Below are positions 34,474 through 44,120 of a DNA stretch of 64,000 nt, one piece after another. Position 1 is the stretch's first letter. Every line of letters begins with the position of its first letter. The stretch is from Bradyrhizobium elkanii USDA 76. Lineage in GTDB: Bacteria > Pseudomonadota > Alphaproteobacteria > Rhizobiales > Xanthobacteraceae. The stretch is taken from assembly GCF_023278185.1 (NCBI RefSeq), contig NZ_CP066356.1, positions 8,672,001-8,736,000 of the forward strand, in the 5' to 3' direction. The translations under genes and the position numbers were made by a program. Under the pieces are notes generated by a model. That model had not been told where the DNA came from and searched no databases. It saw only the letters and a program-made list of their open reading frames with translations.

Positions 34474-37089
34474 ATGCTTCTGGACAACGAAACGCCTGCC
34501 GCCACCACGTGTTCCGAGACCGTCTGCGCGCGCGACCGTGGGGAGTCGGAAGCCCGATTCACAATAGGCCAGGTCATCGGTCGAACTGCCAGTCGGTTTC
34601 CGAACCAGCCGGCGATCGTCTCGAGCGCTTTCGAGCCTCTGACATACAGCGGTCTTGAACGCCAGTTGAACGCATTCCGCCGGCGGCTGCGCTTGGCCGG
34701 TTTCGACTGCAATGCCCGGATCGGGGTCTTGATGCCGAACGGCCCGGAAGCGGCTCTCGCTATCGTGGCAGTCGCCTGCTGTACCACAGCGGTGCCCCTC
34801 GACCCACGCCTCTCCCAGCCTGAAATCGAGCAGCGTCTCGACATGCTGAACCTGAGCGCCCTCGTTGTGCTGCAGGGCAGTGCCCCTGAAGCTCGCCAGG
34901 CCGCAGCCCGCAGAACGCTTGCCATTATAGAAGCCGCCCCGGTCGGACAGGGGCAGCTTGGGCTCGAGATCGCCGTGCAAGTTTCCGCCTCCCCTGCCAT
35001 CGACGCCGAGCCGGAGCCGCACTCCCCCGCCTTCATCCTGCAGACGTCGGGCACGACCGCGCAGCCCAAGCTCATTCCGTTCAGTCATGACAATATGCTG
35101 GCGGCGGCCGAACGCCTTCAGGCCTGGTTCGGCCTCACGTCCCGGGACCGATGCCTGAGCGTGTCGCCCCCCTATTATTCTCATGGGCTGAAAGTGACGG
35201 TCTTCACGCCGTTGCTGACAGGAGGCAGCATTGCCATCCCGGCGAACAGTGCCATCGTCGCACTCGATGAGTGGTTCGATGTCCTGCGGCCGACCTGGTA
35301 CTCGGCAGGCCCTACGCTTCACGCCACGGTGCTGGACAAGGCGCAGAGCCTCGAGAATGCACGGGCTGCGCATACCCTGCGGTTCGCGATGTCAGGCGGC
35401 GCGCCGCTGCCGAGGACCGTGCAGGACGGCCTGCAACACGCTCTGGGCGTGCCGGTGCTGGAGCATTACGGCTCCAGCGAGGCGGCGCAGATCGCCGCCA
35501 ACCAGCTGCCGCCGGGTCCGAACAGGCAGGGCACCTGCGGGAGACCCTGGCCCGATACCGTGGTCGTCGTCGGTGAAGATGGACATCTCCTGGCAGCCGG
35601 CGAGCACGGAGAGATCTGGATTCGTGGACCGACCGTGACGTCGGGCTATCTCGATGCGCCGGAGCTCAACCAGGCCGCTTTCACGAAGGGCTGGTTTCGC
35701 ACCGGCGATATCGGCAGCCTCGACGAAGACGGCTTCCTTTCGCTGCACGGCCGCCTGAGCGAATTGATCAATCGCGGCGGTGAGAAGATTTCTCCGGCCG
35801 AGATCGAAGCCGCGCTATTGCGACATTCGGCGATCGCCGAAGCTGCGGCTTTCGCGATCTCACATCCACGCCTGGGCGAGGACGTCGCAGTCGCCATCGT
35901 CCCTCATCGCGGCGCGCGGCCGACCGCTGCGGAGCTTCGCCTGTTCCTGCAACGCGAGCTGGCCTCGTTCAAGATTCCGAGACGCATTCTGACGCTCGAC
36001 CATCTGCCCAAGGGGGTGACGGGAAAGGTACAGCGGCGACATCTGCGCGAGTTGGCCGACCGGCGACGGGGTCACCAGGCGCCGATGCCGGCGCCCGTCG
36101 CGAACGGGCCGTTGAATCTGGAAGCCGAGTTGCTGACCCTCTGGCGCAGGCTGCTGAAGAACGAGGTCGTGACTGTTGACGATGATTTTTTCGCCAGCGG
36201 CGGAGACTCGCTTCTCGCGATGGAGATGTTGATCGAGGTCGAGCGGCTCGTCGGCTATCCCGTGCCGGAAACCATCATGTTCGGGGCAGAAACCATCCGG
36301 CAATTTGCCGCAAGGGTTTCCGCACCAACGGACATTTGGGCGACGCCGTTCTTCCAGCCCCATGCGCCTGGCACGCGGTCTCCGCTGTACTTTTTCAACG
36401 GCGACCTTGTCAGCGGCCACGCGAGTGTGCGGCGGCTGGTAGAGCTTCTGGGGCCGGATTATCCGATCATTTCGATCAATCCCCACGGTCTTCATGGGGA
36501 GCCGATTCCGATCTCGATCGAGGCGATGGCCGCCGATCGCCTGCCGTTCATCCTGGCAAGGCAAGCGCGCGGTCCCTTTCTCCTGGGCGGCAAGTGCAAT
36601 GGCGCCATGGTGGCGTTCGAAGTGGCCCGCCAACTGGTGGCAGCCGGCCACACGGTTGATTTGGTTACGATGGTGGACCCGCCGACTGTCAGTGCCCGTC
36701 CAATGCCACGGGCGATCCTGGGGCTGCTGAAGCCGCTGGTTTCGCCTTATCTCTTGCGTTGGACCTTCGAGCAAATGGTGAGACTGGAGCGATACCTGAA
36801 GCTCCCGGCGAACGGACAGACTGCGAGCGCCAAGGTCGAGATTCCCGCGCCGTTGTGGGACGCTCATTCAATCGCAATGGCGCGGTATTGTCCGGCACCG
36901 CTCGAGATCCCTGTGGCCTTTTACGCGGCCGACCACGATGGCCGAGCGTGGCGGCATCTCAGCTCTCAACTGGAATTGGTCCAGGTGCCTGGCGGACATC
37001 CCGGCTGCCTGTTGATCGGTGCGGAACTGCTCGTGGATCACCTGCGGCGGAGATTTGAAAAACTCGCCTCGGGAGCGAGCGCCACGTGA
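34474..37089 (+). CDS. acyl/aryl ligase - PCP - thioesterase (NRPS-like, 871 aa)
   Basis: The domain order is an adenylate-forming domain (about 25-535), a carrier domain with phosphopantetheine Ser579 in FASGGDSLLAME, and an alpha/beta hydrolase thioesterase (about 630-865). The A domain has QTSGTTAQPKLIPFSHDN, YGSSEAAQ, RTGDIG and a terminal Lys in KGVTGKVQRR. The amino-acid-binding Asp of the A4 region is absent (PPYYSHGLK), so it probably activates a carboxylic acid, not an amino acid. The thioesterase elbow reads GGKCNGAM, with Cys708 in place of Ser; the His is in GGHPGCL. No condensation domain is present. Confidence 0.85.
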   Translation: MLLDNETPAATTCSETVCARDRGESEARFTIGQVIGRTASRFPNQPAIVSSAFEPLTYSGLERQLNAFRRRLRLAGFDCNARIGVLMPNGPEAALAIVAVACCTTAVPLDPRLSQPEIEQRLDMLNLSALVVLQGSAPEARQAAARRTLAIIEAAPVGQGQLGLEIAVQVSASPAIDAEPEPHSPAFILQTSGTTAQPKLIPFSHDNMLAAAERLQAWFGLTSRDRCLSVSPPYYSHGLKVTVFTPLLTGGSIAIPANSAIVALDEWFDVLRPTWYSAGPTLHATVLDKAQSLENARAAHTLRFAMSGGAPLPRTVQDGLQHALGVPVLEHYGSSEAAQIAANQLPPGPNRQGTCGRPWPDTVVVVGEDGHLLAAGEHGEIWIRGPTVTSGYLDAPELNQAAFTKGWFRTGDIGSLDEDGFLSLHGRLSELINRGGEKISPAEIEAALLRHSAIAEAAAFAISHPRLGEDVAVAIVPHRGARPTAAELRLFLQRELASFKIPRRILTLDHLPKGVTGKVQRRHLRELADRRRGHQAPMPAPVANGPLNLEAELLTLWRRLLKNEVVTVDDDFFASGGDSLLAMEMLIEVERLVGYPVPETIMFGAETIRQFAARVSAPTDIWATPFFQPHAPGTRSPLYFFNGDLVSGHASVRRLVELLGPDYPIISINPHGLHGEPIPISIEAMAADRLPFILARQARGPFLLGGKCNGAMVAFEVARQLVAAGHTVDLVTMVDPPTVSARPMPRAILGLLKPLVSPYLLRWTFEQMVRLERYLKLPANGQTASAKVEIPAPLWDAHSIAMARYCPAPLEIPVAFYAADHDGRAWRHLSSQLELVQVPGGHPGCLLIGAELLVDHLRRRFEKLASGASAT

Positions 37090-37467
37090 GAAACCGGACG
37101 TCAGCCATGGCGGGCCCTGAGCTTGCGGAGGATCAAGGCCGTCGGCCGCCGAAGGCTGGAGCGCGCTGCGCCAGCCTTGAGCCCGGTCGATCACAGCTCC
37201 ACCTCGGCACAGTTGCTCCGCCGGCACAAGAGGCTAGCGTGGGTACTCAGGAAGGGTCCGCACCTCGATCGAATTCCGGATATAGTTCGCGTTATCGGCC
37301 TCCGCCGAGACAATGGTCGGAGACGCCCAACCACGACGTGTCCGTCAGAGGGATGCCTGTGTGTGACCAGCCACCCATCATCGGATCTTGCGCAAACATT
37401 GCAGCTCGGTCCTCCGGTCTTCCCGCCGCGGCGCGCGTTCGGTCCTCTGGCGTTGGAACGGGAAAGC
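37090..37467. other. gap with open frame but no assigned coding
   Basis: The frame of the following GNAT gene is open back to an ATG at 37123, but this 115-residue extension is rich in Arg, Pro and Ser with no domain and the GNAT family normally starts near 37468. Either an uncharacterised N-terminal extension or non-coding. Confidence 0.4.
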
Positions 37468-38646
37468 ATGCCTGAGACGGTTACCGATGTCAGCCTGGAT
37501 GCCCTGGAGAGCATTGCGTGGCTTGAAACCTCATGGAAGGAGCTCGAAGCGCGAGTGACTCACTCGTTCTTCTTGTCCTGGCTCTGGATCGGCACCTGGC
37601 TACGGCATATCCCGGATGGCGCGCGACCACACGTCCTCGTGGCCCGGTCATCAGGCAAGATCGTTGGCCTGGCGATTATTTGCCGGCGGAGAGCGTGGAG
37701 TCTCGGGCCGCATGCCCGGACGCGCTGGCTGCTCAATGAAACGGGAGATACTCGTTTCGACCGATTGTTCATCGAATACAACGGTATTCTTGCAGAGCAA
37801 TCCGATGCCATCATGTCGGCAGGCCTCAATGCGTTGACGTCCCGCCTGCACCGCTCGGATCAGTTGGTGCTCTCCGGGATTGATCCGGACCTTGAGGCGA
37901 CTGCCAGTCGCGCCGCCGGCCGGGCTGGGCTCGTGACCGAGGTGAAACAGGCTGATGCGGCATTGTGGGTTGATTTTGCCCCAGTCCGCCAGCGAGGGGG
38001 GGACTATCGCGCCACATTGGGCCGCAGTACGCGCCAGGCCGTGAGCCGTGCCATGCGGTTGTATGCCGAACGCGGCCCCCTTGAACTTCGGATCATGGAA
38101 ACGACTGCGGAGGCCCTCGCCGCGTTCGATCTGCTGAGCGACTTTCATCGGTCGCGATGGGGACGCAGGGGAGCCTTCGCCAATCCCGGCTTCCGTCCGT
38201 TTCACGAGGAGCTCATTGCGCGCGGCGTCCCCACGGGGGCCGTTCGCATCTCGCGGACGATGGTTGGGAACGAGACAATCGGGGTCGTGTACAATTTCGT
38301 GCACGACGGCCGTGTCCTGAACTACCAGAGTGGCTTTCTCTATGAGAGCGACAGCCGGCTCAAGCCCGGGCTCGTCAGCCATGTGCTGGCGATTGAGGAC
38401 AGCATTGCACGCGGGGAAAGCGGCTACGACTTCCTGGCCGGTGGCGGCGGGCACAAGTCCCATCTGGCCAATCGGGAGCAAGCCATGACGTGGATCGCTG
38501 TCGGCAAAGACAGTCCGGAGCGCCATATCGAGGCCAAGCTCCGCAGCGCCAAGCGGATGCTCCGAACCATTGCTACGAATGTTCCAAAAAAGACCGCGGC
38601 TCTGTATTCCGTACTCGGGGGGCTAGTTCCTGGTCGATCGGTTTGA
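37468..38646 (+). CDS. GNAT-fold acyltransferase, BcsL/CelD-like (Acetyltransf_6)
   Basis: The 392-residue protein resembles CelD/BcsL, FemAB-like GNAT-fold proteins of exopolysaccharide and cellulose clusters: WLETSWKELE near the N-terminus, SFFLSWLWIGTW, a central DYRATLGRSTRQAVSRAMRL and C-terminal FVHDGRVLNYQSGF with YDFLAGGGGHKSHL. These enzymes move an acyl group to an amino or hydroxyl acceptor. Here it could attach the acyl or aminoacyl product of the neighbouring carrier proteins to a sugar. The start at MPETVTD leaves a family-typical length; a longer frame exists upstream. Confidence 0.8.
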   Translation: MPETVTDVSLDALESIAWLETSWKELEARVTHSFFLSWLWIGTWLRHIPDGARPHVLVARSSGKIVGLAIICRRRAWSLGPHARTRWLLNETGDTRFDRLFIEYNGILAEQSDAIMSAGLNALTSRLHRSDQLVLSGIDPDLEATASRAAGRAGLVTEVKQADAALWVDFAPVRQRGGDYRATLGRSTRQAVSRAMRLYAERGPLELRIMETTAEALAAFDLLSDFHRSRWGRRGAFANPGFRPFHEELIARGVPTGAVRISRTMVGNETIGVVYNFVHDGRVLNYQSGFLYESDSRLKPGLVSHVLAIEDSIARGESGYDFLAGGGGHKSHLANREQAMTWIAVGKDSPERHIEAKLRSAKRMLRTIATNVPKKTAALYSVLGGLVPGRSV

Positions 38647-38961
38647 GCTCTTTGGCGAAAACCGATGTCTGGGTTGGCGATGTGGCCATGTCGGTGCTGC
38701 GCCTTTTTGGCTGCCGGCCGGGGCAGGCGCTGACGCCTGGACTGCATCCATTGACCGTTTGGCGGTCCAATTCCCCTAGGAATATTCCCCCGCTTCCGCT
38801 GGATGGAAACTGGCAAAAAATGGGTAATTACGATGGTCCATTGAGCCATGGCGGTGCGCGATTAAAATTTCAAGCAGCAGTCCGCTCGAATGCCCATCGC
38901 AAGACCCGTTCGGAATCTACCGGCGGCAATCCGGATCGAGGCCAATAGAAAGCAAGTTGTG
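38647..38961. other. gap without recognised gene
   Basis: 315 bases, lower in GC around 38760-38880 (e.g. GGCAAAAAATGGGTAATTAC). No domain-bearing frame. It may contain a promoter for the phosphopantetheinyl transferase gene. Confidence 0.4.
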
Positions 38962-39732
38962 ATGGCTTTTCGCATAGGTGCCTGTGAACAGAGCGCGTGG
39001 GAAAATAGTCGTTCCTTTGACGGGCCAGGCTATCGCAAGCTTGAACGCGGGGCTCGCGGAGCCGGCGCCACCCCTTTGAGCTTTTTGGACAAAGCAGTTG
39101 AGCTGAGGCCCGGGATCATCACGCCGGTCCTCGAGCATGATGGTTTGGAGGTCCTGGCATTCGTGCTCCATGTGGAGCACGACGTCATCCGGGAGCTAAG
39201 CGTTTGCCTCAACGAAGCGGAACATCGGCGCGTCGAGGGATTGAGACTGGAGCGAGACCGCCGCCGCTTTGTCGTTAGCCGCGGGCAGCTGCGCCAGGTC
39301 CTCGCTTCCAGACTGGACATTGCGCCTTCGGAGATCGAGCTGGAATATGGACGGCTGGGCAAACCCCACCTCTCCCGCCGCATGCCCGTCCGCGACTTGC
39401 GCTTCAGCGTCTCACGATCCGGAGAAGTCGCGGTCATCGCCCTCTCGATCAGGCAAGAGGTCGGGGTGGACATCGAGGCAATTCTCCCGGTGCCCGAAGC
39501 GGACGAGATCGCAGCGTTCTGTCTTTCCACCTCCGAGTACGAGTCCTACGCCGCCCTCGATCCGGAAGACCGGCTGGAAGGCTTCCTCCAGCGCTGGACC
39601 CGGCTGGAGGCTGTCTCCAAGGCGCTGGGGTGCGGCCTGGGACAGCCCATGTCCTGGGATGAAAAGGATTGGGCTGTCAGAAGCTTCGTACCGCAACCTG
39701 GATATGTTGGGAGCGTGGTCGTCCGGAAATGA
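38962..39732 (+). CDS. Sfp-type 4'-phosphopantetheinyl transferase
   Basis: The 256-residue protein has the two Sfp signatures: VGVDIEAI (metal-binding Asp/Glu) and WTRLEAVSKALGCGL (W-x-x-x-E-x-x-x-K-x-x-G). It transfers phosphopantetheine from CoA to the carrier serines of the two PCP domains at 34474-37089 and 40853-42874. The ATG at 38962 has a normal N-terminus; its stop codon overlaps the next start (ATGA). Confidence 0.88.
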   Translation: MAFRIGACEQSAWENSRSFDGPGYRKLERGARGAGATPLSFLDKAVELRPGIITPVLEHDGLEVLAFVLHVEHDVIRELSVCLNEAEHRRVEGLRLERDRRRFVVSRGQLRQVLASRLDIAPSEIELEYGRLGKPHLSRRMPVRDLRFSVSRSGEVAVIALSIRQEVGVDIEAILPVPEADEIAAFCLSTSEYESYAALDPEDRLEGFLQRWTRLEAVSKALGCGLGQPMSWDEKDWAVRSFVPQPGYVGSVVVRK

Positions 39733-40811
39733 ACTGTCATCCGGAGTCGAAGATACCGCGATGGCGCACGGAACAGGAAATGTCAGCTTCATCCATGAAA
39801 AGCCCGATGTCAGCGCAGGTGATGCAGTTTTCGGAGCTGCTCGCAGACCTCGCGGTCAAGGACATCAAGGTCTGGGTCGAGGGCGACCGGCTGCGCTGCA
39901 ACGCCCCGGCCGGCGCGCTGACGGCGGAGCTTCGCGATCAGTTGCAGGGGCGGAGGGGCGAGATCATCGCGTTTCTGAACATGGCCACGGCCGCGACCAC
40001 GCAACCGCCTGCAATCGTTCCGTTGCAGTCTCGCGGAACACGCACGCCCATTTACGCTGTGCCCGGTCATGTCGGGGCACCGTCCTCATTCCTGGACCTC
40101 TCGAAGAACCTGGGCGGCGATCAACCGTTCTACGCACTCCAACCGCCTGGCTTCGATGGGCAGAGCGAGCCGATGGACCGCGTCGAAGATATCGCCGAGT
40201 ACTTCGCCCGCCAGATCGTCGAATATCAGCCGGCCGGTCCGTACATCATCGCCGGCTACTGCTCCGGCGCTTCAACAGCTTTCGAACTGGCGCAAATCCT
40301 GGGACAGCGCAAATCGGAGGTCGCATGCGTTGCGCTCTTTGGTCCTCTTCACCCCACCACCTATGGGGAATGGCCGCGCCGGCTGTATTTCGTTGCCAGG
40401 GCTAAGGCGGAATCGTTCCTGCATGCGACGGCGAAGCTGCCGACATTCAGCGCCCGTCTCCGATATTTCGGCAGCCGCCTCCGCGAACATTTCCACGCCC
40501 TCGTTCGCGGGAGCAAAGAGCCTGTCGCGACAGATCCGGTGTTGGCGAGCAGGGCTCTGCTCAAATCCACGGCGATCGCGGCCTTTCAGCGGTACACTCC
40601 AACTCCGTATTCGGGTCGGGTCTGCATAATCCTTCCCAACAAAGCCTGGCTGCGATCGGGCGCCGCGCCACATCGATGGCTCCGAGTAGTGCCGCATGCC
40701 GAATTCTACTTCGGGCCCGATGACTGCAACGAAGCCTCGATGCTGATGGAACCTGACGCACCTGCCATCGCAGACCTCTATCGCCAGGCAACCCAAAAGC
40801 AGAACGATTGA
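39729..40811 (+). CDS. TubC_N docking domain - Cys-type thioesterase (360 aa)
   Basis: An N-terminal TubC-type docking domain (about residues 30-75: ELLADLAVKDIKVWVEGDRL and the following LRDQLQGRRGEIIAFL) is joined to a thioesterase domain (about 95-355). The nucleophile elbow IIAGYCSGASTAFE has Cys178 instead of Ser. TubC_N domains bind a short acidic C-terminal motif of an upstream NRPS protein; the A-PCP protein encoded next ends in REEVEL, which is such a motif by eye. The ATG at 39729 overlaps the stop of the transferase gene (ATGA); a later ATG at 39780 is possible. Confidence 0.82.
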   Translation: MNCHPESKIPRWRTEQEMSASSMKSPMSAQVMQFSELLADLAVKDIKVWVEGDRLRCNAPAGALTAELRDQLQGRRGEIIAFLNMATAATTQPPAIVPLQSRGTRTPIYAVPGHVGAPSSFLDLSKNLGGDQPFYALQPPGFDGQSEPMDRVEDIAEYFARQIVEYQPAGPYIIAGYCSGASTAFELAQILGQRKSEVACVALFGPLHPTTYGEWPRRLYFVARAKAESFLHATAKLPTFSARLRYFGSRLREHFHALVRGSKEPVATDPVLASRALLKSTAIAAFQRYTPTPYSGRVCIILPNKAWLRSGAAPHRWLRVVPHAEFYFGPDDCNEASMLMEPDAPAIADLYRQATQKQND

Positions 40812-40852
40812 CGTAATTTGATTTTTTGGTTTTCCCGATGGGAGCGTATTTC

Positions 40853-42874
40853 ATGAACGAAGTTCTGCCTATCGCGCCGGAGGGCGTAGCGCTTCCTCTG
40901 CTGAAGGATTCCGATCATCAGGCGCTGGTTGTCGATTACAACGCCACGGCAGCACGCTATCCGTCGGACAGGACGATCATCGATCTCTTTCGCGACCAGG
41001 CGACGCGCAGTCCCGACGCCGAAGCGATCCGCTTTGGCAATGCCACGCTGACCTACCGGCAGCTCGACGAACGCTCCAACCAGATGGCCGCGCATTTGAG
41101 CTCGACCGGCGTGGGCCCGGGTCGGATTGCCGTTGTTTTCATGGAGCACTCCATTGAAGTCGTCGTTGCGATCCTGGGCGTCCTGAAGTCCGGCGCAGCC
41201 TATGTGCCGGTGGATGCGGCAACGCCGAAGGGGCGTATCGCAACGATCCTGCAGGACATTTCCAACGGGACCGACGGGCGGGCGCCCGTGGCGATCACTC
41301 AGTCGCGCCTGCGTTCCGGCATTCCCCCGAACCTTGCTGACATTTTCGTGCTCGACGCCAATTTGGATTCGATCTTGAATCAGCCGGCCTCGGCCCGGCC
41401 GTCCGCAGCCACGCCGGACGGCGCCGCCTATATCATCTTCACCTCCGGCTCGACCGGCACGCCCAAGGGCGTCGAGATCGAGCACCGGAGCCTGGTGAAC
41501 TACATCTGGTGGGCCGCCCAGGTGTACAGTTCCGGCGAAAGTCTCGCATGGCCGCTTTTCTCATCCCTCGCATTTGACCTGACCGTCACAACGCTCTTTA
41601 CGCCCCTCATCACCGGCGGCCGCATCGTGGTCTATCTTGGTGATCCCGGAGTGCAGAGCATGGTCGTGCTCAAGGTGATCGACGACAATGCAGTTGACAT
41701 CATCAAGCTGACGCCGGCGCATCTCGCGATGATCCGCGACCGAGATCTCGAGACCACAAGACTGCGCAAGTTCATCGTGGGCGGTGAGGACTTCAAGGCC
41801 GCGCTGGCTCGCGATATCACCAACGCCATTCCCCATCCTATCGAGATCTACAACGAGTATGGACCAACCGAAGCCACGGTGGGCTGCATGATTCACCGGT
41901 TCGACACCGAGCGGGATCAATCCGCATCGGTGCCGATCGGCGTTCCGGCCGCGAATGCGGGAATCTACGTCCTCAGCAAGGAATATCAGCCCACCGGCCC
42001 CGGGATCATCGGTGAGATGTTCATTGCCGGCGACGGTCTCGCGAGAGGTTATTTCAATCGCCCTGATCTGACCGACGAACGCTTCCGCACGGTCGCCGAT
42101 CCCCGAGATGGGCGCTCGAAGCTGCGGCTCTACAAGACGGGCGATCTCGCCCGCTGGAACTCGGAAGGACGCCTGGAATTTCTCGGTCGCGCCGATCATC
42201 AGGTGAAGGTCGGTGGCACCCGTATCGAGCTGGGCGAGATCGAAGCACGGCTGCTCAAGCACCCGGACGTTCAGGAATGCGCCGTCGTCGCCGTCACCAC
42301 CTCGATGACGAAAGCAGCGACACGGAAAGCGGCCCAAAACGGCCATCTCGAACCGTCGACGACCGAAGACAGCATCGCACGGCTTGTGGCCTACTATGTC
42401 TCGTCGAAACCTCCGACCGTGGCGGACCTGCGCGCGCACCTCGCCGAAGAACTCCTGGAGTCCATGATTCCGACGCACTACGTTCACCTCGAGCGGATGC
42501 CGCTTACGTCCAACGGCAAGATCGACCGCTCGTCGCTTCCCGAGCCGACAGCGGAAAACATCCAGCCGGCGCAAGTCTTCGCCGCTCCCTCCACCGAGAC
42601 CGAGAAGACGCTGGCCGCGCTATGGTGCCAACTCCTGAAACTCGAGTCGGTCGGACGCCACGACAACTTCTTCGACCTGGGCGGGGAGTCGCTCCTGGTG
42701 GTGCGGGCGGTGTCGCGCATGCGAAAGATCTTCGGCGTCGACGTGCAGCTTCGCAACCTCTTCGAGCGCCCGACACTGGCCGAACTGGCGGAAGTCATCG
42801 ACGGAATGCGCTGGGTGGCCGATTCCAATACCCCTTCCCTCTCGGAGGGACCGAGAGAGGAGGTCGAACTCTAG
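40853..42874 (+). CDS. NRPS adenylation - PCP protein, asparagine-type code (673 aa)
   Basis: The A domain (about 25-590) has IIFTSGSTGTPKGVEIEHRS (A3), FDLTVTTLF (A4), EYGPTEATVG (A5), YKTGDLARW (A7), GRADHQVKVGGTRIELGEIE (A8) and LTSNGKIDRSSL (A10). Reading the ten specificity positions against GrsA by eye gives D-L-T-K-I-G-E-V-G-K, which is the published asparagine code. The PCP serine is Ser613 in DLGGESLLVVRA. No condensation domain. The C-terminal tail SEGPREEVEL is a likely docking motif for the TubC_N protein encoded just upstream. A GGGAG site precedes the ATG at 8 bases. Confidence 0.9.
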   Translation: MNEVLPIAPEGVALPLLKDSDHQALVVDYNATAARYPSDRTIIDLFRDQATRSPDAEAIRFGNATLTYRQLDERSNQMAAHLSSTGVGPGRIAVVFMEHSIEVVVAILGVLKSGAAYVPVDAATPKGRIATILQDISNGTDGRAPVAITQSRLRSGIPPNLADIFVLDANLDSILNQPASARPSAATPDGAAYIIFTSGSTGTPKGVEIEHRSLVNYIWWAAQVYSSGESLAWPLFSSLAFDLTVTTLFTPLITGGRIVVYLGDPGVQSMVVLKVIDDNAVDIIKLTPAHLAMIRDRDLETTRLRKFIVGGEDFKAALARDITNAIPHPIEIYNEYGPTEATVGCMIHRFDTERDQSASVPIGVPAANAGIYVLSKEYQPTGPGIIGEMFIAGDGLARGYFNRPDLTDERFRTVADPRDGRSKLRLYKTGDLARWNSEGRLEFLGRADHQVKVGGTRIELGEIEARLLKHPDVQECAVVAVTTSMTKAATRKAAQNGHLEPSTTEDSIARLVAYYVSSKPPTVADLRAHLAEELLESMIPTHYVHLERMPLTSNGKIDRSSLPEPTAENIQPAQVFAAPSTETEKTLAALWCQLLKLESVGRHDNFFDLGGESLLVVRAVSRMRKIFGVDVQLRNLFERPTLAELAEVIDGMRWVADSNTPSLSEGPREEVEL

Positions 42875-42941
42875 CCGGAGGGCCTCCGCCCGGTCCTAGG
42901 CATCGGGACAGGAGCCTTTGAGTCAGCTCATAGCAGATCGG

Positions 42942-44120
42942 ATGAAGACGATGGACAAAGCCTGGATGTCGGCGCGAGAGCCGGAGCTGCCCTGGATGGC
43001 GGCGGAGTATGAGCTGTTACGGGACCAGGTCCGCCGGTTCGTCAAGGAGGAAATCAAGCCCTGCGCGGATCAATGGGAAGAGAACGGGTTCATTCCCCGT
43101 TCGATCCTGCGCCGCATGGGCGCACTCGGTTTCTTCGGCATCCGCTACCCGGCCGAGTATGGTGGCGCCGAAATGGACTCCGTCGCGTCAACGGTCTTCG
43201 CCGAGGAGCTCGGGCGCTCGACCTATGGCGGCGTCGCCGACGCGATGCTCGTCCATGCCGACATGGCTTCCTTGTATGTCTTTCACGACGGGACCAAAGC
43301 CCAGCGGGCCCGCTGGATGCCGGGCATTGTCAGCGGCGAGGCGATCACCGCGGTCGCCATCACGGAGCCGGATGCGGGCTCGGACGTGAAAGCCATCCGC
43401 ACGCGCGCGGTCCGAGATGGCGATTCCTACGTGCTCGACGGCACGAAGCTCTACATCACGAACGGCGTCCACGCGGATCTCTACTGCGTCGCGGCCAAGA
43501 CGGATCCCGCGGCAGGAACCAACGGGATCACGATGTTCCTCGTCGAGAAGGGGACGCCAGGCTTCAGCGTCGCGCGCGAGCTGGACAAGCTCGGCTGGCG
43601 CTCCTCCGACACGGCGGAACTTGTCTTCGACGGTTGCCGCGTCCCCACCGAGAACGTGCTCGGTGCGGAGGGACAAGGCTTCTATTCAATCATGCGCAAC
43701 TTGCAGAACGAGCGCCTTGTCCTCGCCGCCATGTCGATAGGGATGGCCGAGGCAGCGATCGATATGACCGTCACCTACGTGAAGACCCGCCGCGCATTTG
43801 GGGGCGTTCTTTGGGACATGCAGGCGATCCGTCAACGTCTCGCGATGCTCTCCGCGAGACTGGAGGCAAGCCGTCAGTTTCTCTATGCCACCGCTTGGCG
43901 CATGGCGGCCGACGACGATTGCCTGCGCGAGACCTCGATGTTGAAAGCCATCTGCGGCGAACTCGTCAACGAGGTCGCGTATGCGTGCGTGCAGTTCCAC
44001 GGCGCCATGGGTGTCATGCGCGAGAGCGCGATCGAGCGCGTAGCGCGTGACGCGCGCGTCCTCTCCATCGCCGGCGGCGCGACGGAGGTGATGCTCGAGG
44101 TGGTCGCGTCGATGTCATGA
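42942..44120 (+). CDS. acyl-CoA dehydrogenase-family flavoprotein
   Basis: The 392-residue protein has the acyl-CoA dehydrogenase pattern: RFVKEEIKPCADQWEENG, EYGGAEMDS, AVAITEPDAGSDVKAI, LYITNGVHADLYCVAAKTD, and the late QFHGAMGVMRES with AGGATEV. Members in NRPS clusters oxidise aminoacyl-PCP (as in pyrrole formation by PltE/RedW) rather than acyl-CoA. Here it directly follows the Asn-type A-PCP gene, so a PCP-bound asparagine derivative is a plausible substrate. The start is uncertain: TTG at 42918 has AGGAG only 3 bases away, so ATG 42942 is used; 42951 is also possible. Confidence 0.88.
   Translation: MKTMDKAWMSAREPELPWMAAEYELLRDQVRRFVKEEIKPCADQWEENGFIPRSILRRMGALGFFGIRYPAEYGGAEMDSVASTVFAEELGRSTYGGVADAMLVHADMASLYVFHDGTKAQRARWMPGIVSGEAITAVAITEPDAGSDVKAIRTRAVRDGDSYVLDGTKLYITNGVHADLYCVAAKTDPAAGTNGITMFLVEKGTPGFSVARELDKLGWRSSDTAELVFDGCRVPTENVLGAEGQGFYSIMRNLQNERLVLAAMSIGMAEAAIDMTVTYVKTRRAFGGVLWDMQAIRQRLAMLSARLEASRQFLYATAWRMAADDDCLRETSMLKAICGELVNEVAYACVQFHGAMGVMRESAIERVARDARVLSIAGGATEVMLEVVASMS

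Noticed and set aside
37123..37467. Long N-terminus for the GNAT-type acyltransferase
   Set aside because: The added 115 residues have low-complexity Arg/Pro content and no family counterpart that I recognise; the later start fits the domain.
40853..44120. Pyrrole formation from proline (PltF/PltL/PltE-like) by the A-PCP and dehydrogenase
   Set aside because: The A-domain code read by eye is the asparagine type, not proline; the idea remains only as an analogy for the dehydrogenase step.
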